Positions 60,301-64,000 of a stretch of 64,000 nucleotides of DNA are shown here, piece after piece. A program made the position numbers and the translations under genes. Source of the stretch: an uncultured Flavobacterium sp. (GTDB lineage Bacteria > Bacteroidota > Bacteroidia > Flavobacteriales > Flavobacteriaceae); the NCBI RefSeq assembly GCF_963422545.1, contig NZ_OY730256.1, forward strand, positions 1 through 64,000. Reading direction: 5' to 3'. Positions within the stretch are counted from its first letter, which is position 1. Each line of letters opens with the position of its first letter. Under the pieces are notes generated by a model. It worked only from the letters and a program-made list of their open reading frames with translations. It was not told the DNA's origin and searched no databases.

Positions 60301-61182
60301 ATGAGCTATACAGATAAAATGTTAAGAGATGACGCTTTAAAAGGTAAGGTCATTGTAGTTACAGGTGGCGGAAGTGGTTTAGGAAAAGCTATGACCAAAT
60401 ACTTCTTAGAATTAGGAGCTCAGGTAGCAATTACTTCCCGGGATTTAGACAAACTAAAAGCTACAGCTACAGAATTAGAAACTGAAACTGGCGGAAAATG
60501 TTTACCTCTTCAATGTGACGTTCGTCATTATGAAGAAGTAGAAAATATGCTTCAGGAAGTTTTAAAAACTTTCGGAAAAGTTGATGTTCTTTTGAACAAT
60601 GCAGCCGGAAATTTCATTTCACCAACTGAACGTTTATCTGCAAATGCATTTGATACTGTTATTGATATTGTATTAAAAGGTTCAAAAAACTGTACACTAG
60701 CTTTTGGAAAACACTGGATCGATACCAAACAAACATCAGCAACAATTTTAAATATCGTTACAACTTATGCCTGGACAGGATCTGCGTATGTAGTGCCTAG
60801 TGCAACTGCAAAAGCTGGAGTTCTGGCCATGACACGTAGTTTAGCTGTAGAATGGGCAAAATACGGAATTCGTTCTAACGCGATTGCACCAGGACCTTTC
60901 CCTACAAAAGGAGCTTGGGACAGATTATTGCCAGGCGATCTTGCTGAGAAATTTGATATGGCCAAAAAAGTGCCTTTGAAACGTGTTGGTGATCATCAGG
61001 AATTAGCCAATTTAGCAGCTTATTTAGTTTCTGACTTTTCAGCTTACGTAAACGGAGACGTTATTACTATTGATGGTGGCGAATGGTTAAAAGGCGCCGG
61101 ACAATTTAATTTATTAGAAGCAATTCCGGAAGAACTTTGGGATCAGCTTGAAATGATGATAAAAGCAAAAAAGAATAAATAA
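60301..61182 (+). CDS. SDR family oxidoreductase, 2,4-dienoyl-CoA reductase-like
   Basis: 293-aa NADP(H)-dependent reductase. Coenzyme site TGGGSGLGKAM (about 21-31), NNAAGNF (about 97-103). The active region VTTYAWTGSAYVVPSATAKAGVLAMTRSLAVEWAKYG matches mitochondrial DECR, with catalytic Lys in SATAK, and PGPFPTKGAWDRL follows. It would reduce unsaturated acyl-CoA during beta-oxidation of polyunsaturated fatty acids. Single gene with a terminator after it. Confidence 0.9.
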   Translation: MSYTDKMLRDDALKGKVIVVTGGGSGLGKAMTKYFLELGAQVAITSRDLDKLKATATELETETGGKCLPLQCDVRHYEEVENMLQEVLKTFGKVDVLLNNAAGNFISPTERLSANAFDTVIDIVLKGSKNCTLAFGKHWIDTKQTSATILNIVTTYAWTGSAYVVPSATAKAGVLAMTRSLAVEWAKYGIRSNAIAPGPFPTKGAWDRLLPGDLAEKFDMAKKVPLKRVGDHQELANLAAYLVSDFSAYVNGDVITIDGGEWLKGAGQFNLLEAIPEELWDQLEMMIKAKKNK

Positions 61183-61236
61183 TTACAAGTGCTTACTAAA
61201 TTCAGAATATTTTATTAAAACTATACTGATTGCACC

Positions 61237-61269
61237 AAATCCCGAAGGTTATACTTTCGGGATTTTTTT
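61237..61269 (+). terminator. terminator of the DECR-like gene
   Basis: AAATCCCGAA (61237-61246) pairs with TTCGGGATTT (61256-61265), followed by T-rich sequence; the stem is 10 bp. Confidence 0.85.
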
Positions 61270-61278
61270 ATGTTTTTC

Positions 61279-61362
61279 ACCATATAAGTTATATAAGTTC
61301 AATGAAGTAATAAATTGTTTAAATATCTGTTTGCTTAAATTTACTTATATAACTTATATGGT
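61279..61362. repeat. ACCATATAAGTTATATAAG inverted repeat, copy 2
   Basis: The arms 61279-61297 and 61344-61362 are 19-bp perfect complements and identical to those at 11031-11102. The 46-bp spacer is unrelated to the 34-bp spacer of copy 1. Confidence 0.9.
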
Positions 61363-61400
61363 TAAATTACATAATATGTTTAGCAATCCAGTTAAATTAT

Positions 61401-61408
61401 TATTTTTG
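61401..61408 (+). promoter_or_regulatory. -7 element of udk
   Basis: TATTTTTG, an exact TAnnTTTG match, 28 nt before the ATG at 61436. It places the transcript start near 61413 and rules out the in-frame ATGs at 61331, 61358 and 61376. Confidence 0.55.
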
Positions 61409-61435
61409 CCTAACAAATATATAACATCAAATTTT

Positions 61436-62044
61436 ATGCTCATTATTGGACTTGCAGGAGGAACAGGAAGTGGAAAAACAACGGTAGTACACCAAATCAT
61501 GAACGAATTGCCGGACACTGAAGTGGGCGTAATTTCTCAGGATTCGTACTATAAACAAACCGATAATTTATCGTTTGACGAAAGAGCATTAATCAATTTT
61601 GATCATCCGCGCGCAATCGATTTTGAACTATTGGTAAAACATCTAAAAGCATTAAAAGAAGGTGAAACTATCGATCAGCCGGTATATTCTTTCATAAAAC
61701 ACAACAGAACTGACGATACAGTGGCAACACATCCCAGAAAAGTTATGATTGTTGAAGGAATCTTAATTTTGACAAATCCGGAACTACGTGATCTTTGCGA
61801 TATCAAAATTTACGTTCATGCAGATTCTGATGAAAGATTAATTCGTCGTTTAAAAAGAGATATTTCAGAACGCGGACGTGATATCGATGAGGTTTTAACA
61901 CGTTATCAAAACACTTTAAAACCTATGCACGAGCAATTTATCGAGCCATCAAAAGCTTTTGCAGACATTATAATCCCTAATGACAAATACAATACTGTAG
62001 CAATTGATGTAGTTCGTGCCGTAATTAATCAACGAATTTCATAA
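61436..62044 (+). CDS. udk: uridine kinase
   Basis: 202-aa nucleoside kinase that phosphorylates uridine and cytidine in pyrimidine salvage. Walker A GGTGSGKT (8-15), QDSYYKQ, NFDHPRAID (substrate contacts), HPRKVMIVEGILI and RRLKRDISERGRD. The length is standard. The ORF is open from 61331, but that part runs through the 61344-61362 repeat arm and lacks family character, so MLIIGLAGGTG is used. Confidence 0.95.
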   Translation: MLIIGLAGGTGSGKTTVVHQIMNELPDTEVGVISQDSYYKQTDNLSFDERALINFDHPRAIDFELLVKHLKALKEGETIDQPVYSFIKHNRTDDTVATHPRKVMIVEGILILTNPELRDLCDIKIYVHADSDERLIRRLKRDISERGRDIDEVLTRYQNTLKPMHEQFIEPSKAFADIIIPNDKYNTVAIDVVRAVINQRIS

Positions 62045-62073
62045 TTTTTATTGTAAATTTATTGCATTAAAAT

Positions 62074-62154
62074 TAGGAGCTATTTCCCGCTCTCGCCTTT
62101 ATCTTTTTATGGCCGAAAAAAGCCATAAAAAGGATACCGGCTCCATCGGGGCTA
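62074..62154. repeat. AGGAGCTATTTCCCGCT...ATCGGGGCTAG intergenic palindromic repeat
   Basis: TAGGAGCTATTTCCCGCTCTCG, CTTTTTATGGC-CGAAAAAA-GCCATAAAAAGG, CCGGCTCCATCGGGGCTAGAA in order. The hairpin arms (TATGGC/GCCATA) differ from other members but still pair. It lies between udk and ftsB. Confidence 0.8.
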
Positions 62155-62197
62155 GAACACCAATCGAAATTATAAGAAGTAATCTGTTAAAGAGAAA

Positions 62198-62530
62198 ATG
62201 AAACTAAAAAATCCATATAAAGACAAGCGCTGGTTCAAATTATTGAGCAATAAATACGTTTGGGTTTTACTCTTTTTCGTAGTCTGGATGTTATTTTTAG
62301 ACAATTACTCCTATTTTGATCATCGCTTTCTAGACAATCAAATTGAGGAACTACAAGACAATAAAAAATATTATCAGGACGAAATAAAAAAAGATCAGGA
62401 ACAGATCAAACAACTTAAAAATCCTGAACAAATAGAAAAATATGCTCGCGAAAAGTACTTCATGAAAAAAGACAGCGAAGATATTTACATCATCCAATTT
62501 GAAGGAGACACCATTCAAGATAAAGAATAA
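62198..62530 (+). CDS. ftsB: FtsB/DivIC-like septum formation initiator
   Basis: 110 aa. A short cytoplasmic N-terminus, one membrane helix (about 23-42), then a periplasmic coiled coil (about 48-85, ENQIEELQDNKKYYQDEIKKDQEQIKQL) and the C-terminal YAREKYFMKKDSEDIYIIQF typical of FtsB/DivIC. It would join FtsL and FtsQ at the division site. It is 17 bp before mutA on the same strand, an unusual pairing of division and metabolism genes. Confidence 0.9.
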   Translation: MKLKNPYKDKRWFKLLSNKYVWVLLFFVVWMLFLDNYSYFDHRFLDNQIEELQDNKKYYQDEIKKDQEQIKQLKNPEQIEKYAREKYFMKKDSEDIYIIQFEGDTIQDKE

Positions 62531-62547
62531 TCCGAAAAAAGCACCCA

Positions 62548-63912
62548 ATGGCTACTACCCTATTCGACGGTTTTAATCCAATTTCATCTAAGCAATGGAA
62601 ACAAAAAATTCAGTTTGAATTAGATGGCGCTGATTATAACGAAACCGTAATCTGGAATTCTCCAGAAGATATTCAGGTAAAATCTTTTTATCACATAGAC
62701 GAATTTTCGAAATCAGCACCAGTAAAAACCAAAGCTTCAAATTTCAAAATTTGTCAAAACATCTTTGTATATGATATCGAAAAATCGATTCAAAGAGCTC
62801 TAAACACAATTGAAAGAGGTGCAGAAAGTTTACGTTTTACTATAGAAAACGAAAAAATCGATATCCAAAAGTTATTAGAAACTCTTCCTTTAGAGAACAG
62901 AATCGTTTACTTTAATTTGAATTTTATTTCAATCGATTTCGTAAAATTATTAGACACTATTTCGATTCAGAAAAAAGCTGTTTTCTATTGCAAACTTGAT
63001 CCGATTGGTCATTTTGCAAGAGAAGGAAATTGGTTTACTACATCTGATAAAAGTAATTTTGAAACACTTGAAAACATTTCAAAAGCAACTACAAATCTTT
63101 CGCTATTAAGCGTAGATTTAGGCTTATATCAAAATTCAGGTGCCACTATCACACAACAAATCGCGTATAGTTTAGCTCATGCAAATGAATATTTGAATCG
63201 TTTGCCAACTATTACACAGCCAATTGTTTTTCAAATTTCGGTTGGAACTAATTATTTCTTTGAAATTGCAAAACTTCGTGCCTTACGAATGCTTTTCAAA
63301 TTAATAGCCTCAGAATACAATCCTGATTTAGAATGTCATTTTTTGGTAACACCAACCAAACGCAATAAAACAATTTACGATTATAATGTAAATATGCTTC
63401 GCACAACAACAGAATGCATGTCGGCTATTTTAGGCGGAGCAGATGCTGTGGCAAATTTACCTTACGACTCTTTATATCATAAAGACAATGAATTTGGCGA
63501 TCGAATTGCTCGAAATCAATTATTAGTTTTAAAACACGAAAGCTATTTTGACAAAGTAAACAATCCAACTGACGGAAGTTATTACATTGAAAGTTTGACC
63601 ATGCAACTGGCCGAAAAAAGTTTGACTTTATTTAAAGATATTGAAGCCAATGGAGGATTCCTGAAACTTTTAAACGATGGGACCATCAAAAAGAAAATTC
63701 AGGAAAGCGCCAATAAAGAACAGGAATTGTTCGATTCAAGAAAAGAAGTTTTATTGGGCACGAATAAATATCCCAACAAAGATGACAAAATGAAACACGA
63801 TTTAGAATTGTTTCCTTTTGTAAAAGTAAAACCAAGAAAAACATTAATTACACCAATAATCGAAAAAAGATTAGCCGAAAAATTGGAACAAGAACGTCTA
63901 GAACTTGAATAA
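62548..63912 (+). CDS. mutA: methylmalonyl-CoA mutase small (beta) subunit
   Basis: 454-aa subunit of the adenosylcobalamin enzyme that interconverts methylmalonyl-CoA and succinyl-CoA. Shorter than the catalytic subunit and without a C-terminal cobalamin-binding domain, as in the small subunit. Visible TIM-barrel segments include HANEYLNRLPTITQPIVFQISVGTNYFFEIAKLRALRMLF and MLRTTTECMSAILGGADAVANLPYDSLYHKDNEFGDRIARNQLLVLKHES. The MeaB partner is encoded at 9927. The next gene is probably mutB. Confidence 0.93.
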   Translation: MATTLFDGFNPISSKQWKQKIQFELDGADYNETVIWNSPEDIQVKSFYHIDEFSKSAPVKTKASNFKICQNIFVYDIEKSIQRALNTIERGAESLRFTIENEKIDIQKLLETLPLENRIVYFNLNFISIDFVKLLDTISIQKKAVFYCKLDPIGHFAREGNWFTTSDKSNFETLENISKATTNLSLLSVDLGLYQNSGATITQQIAYSLAHANEYLNRLPTITQPIVFQISVGTNYFFEIAKLRALRMLFKLIASEYNPDLECHFLVTPTKRNKTIYDYNVNMLRTTTECMSAILGGADAVANLPYDSLYHKDNEFGDRIARNQLLVLKHESYFDKVNNPTDGSYYIESLTMQLAEKSLTLFKDIEANGGFLKLLNDGTIKKKIQESANKEQELFDSRKEVLLGTNKYPNKDDKMKHDLELFPFVKVKPRKTLITPIIEKRLAEKLEQERLELE

Positions 63913-63957
63913 TCCTTTTTTAAGTAATTAATAAACCTACTCAAAAAGAGTATTTCC

Positions 63958-64000
63958 ATGATAAGAAAAGACCTTAAACATATAAAGTTAGAAGTTAAAA
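63958..64000 (+). CDS. mutB: start of a gene cut by the window end, probably methylmalonyl-CoA mutase large subunit
   Basis: An ATG at 63958 opens a frame (MIRKDLKHIKLEVK) that runs to the window end, 46 bp after mutA. The position and the RKDL start agree with the large mutase subunit, but only 14 codons are visible, so the name rests mainly on context. Confidence 0.45.
   Translation, partial: MIRKDLKHIKLEVK

Noticed and set aside
1..64000. CRISPR array, rRNA operon, prophage or transposase gene
   Set aside because: No regularly spaced direct repeats, no rRNA-like sequence and no integrase, transposase or phage structural protein was seen; the repeats found are palindromic and dispersed.

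Overview
The window comes from a low-GC member of the Bacteroidota, most likely a Flavobacterium. The evidence is the protein complement (PorT-type barrels, a MutA-type mutase subunit, an FtsB-like protein beside it, many SGXX-type lipoproteins), promoters with the Bacteroidota -7 element TAnnTTTG instead of TATAAT, few Shine-Dalgarno sequences, and intergenic spaces filled with flavobacterial palindromic repeats. There is no rRNA operon, prophage, transposase gene or CRISPR array. The only tRNA gene is tRNA-Trp(CCA).

Layout. 1-9.8 kb: a sirtuin gene broken by an in-frame amber codon, a fatty acid hydroxylase-like gene, purB, a KefB-type antiporter, a 1-Cys peroxiredoxin, an AEC transporter, a Crp-family regulator, DoxX, and an Rrf2 regulator with its probable target oxidoreductase sharing one operator. 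9.9-15.2 kb: meaB, an LtaS-like sulfatase-fold membrane enzyme, a small acidic protein and a MATE exporter. 15.4-21.1 kb: two outer-membrane proteins on either side of an unrecognised two-gene cassette bracketed by identical 40-bp repeats, then a LytS/LytTR two-component system and a PorT-like barrel. 21.5-26.9 kb: a MauG/imelysin-type lipoprotein and a PhoX-like lipoprotein, PPK2, and a beta-propeller-like protein. 27.3-31.0 kb: an ECF sigma factor operon whose other two proteins both carry barrel-less TonB-plug-like domains. 31.1-44.8 kb: housekeeping and small regulators (scramblase-like, FabG-like SDR, mtaB, HAD, DUF2007, alpha/beta hydrolase, a half-helicase, an NtrC-like regulator with no DNA-binding domain, an ABC-2 exporter, dnaJ and grpE). 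45-64 kb: tRNA-Trp, hisS, a MacB-like permease, a tandem structured-RNA/small-ORF locus, prmC, ribD, yigZ, dnaA, a LMW phosphatase, an RsmI-like methylase, a secreted TonB C-terminal domain, aminotransferase, DECR-like SDR, udk, ftsB, mutA and the first codons of what is probably mutB. meaB (9.9 kb) and mutA/mutB (62.5 kb onward) would act together in methylmalonyl-CoA metabolism.

The strongest candidate for something undescribed is at 48.5-49.1 kb. Two copies of a roughly 76-nt element fold, on the minus strand, into the same four-helix RNA with compensatory differences between the copies. One copy leads into a 77-aa ORF. The other leads into the same start codon and first four codons, then a palindromic repeat replaces the rest. 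Second is the 16.1-17.3 kb two-gene cassette. Third is the dense set of at least ten intergenic inverted-repeat families, several with two to five members in this window. No database search was possible, so family names rest on motif recognition.
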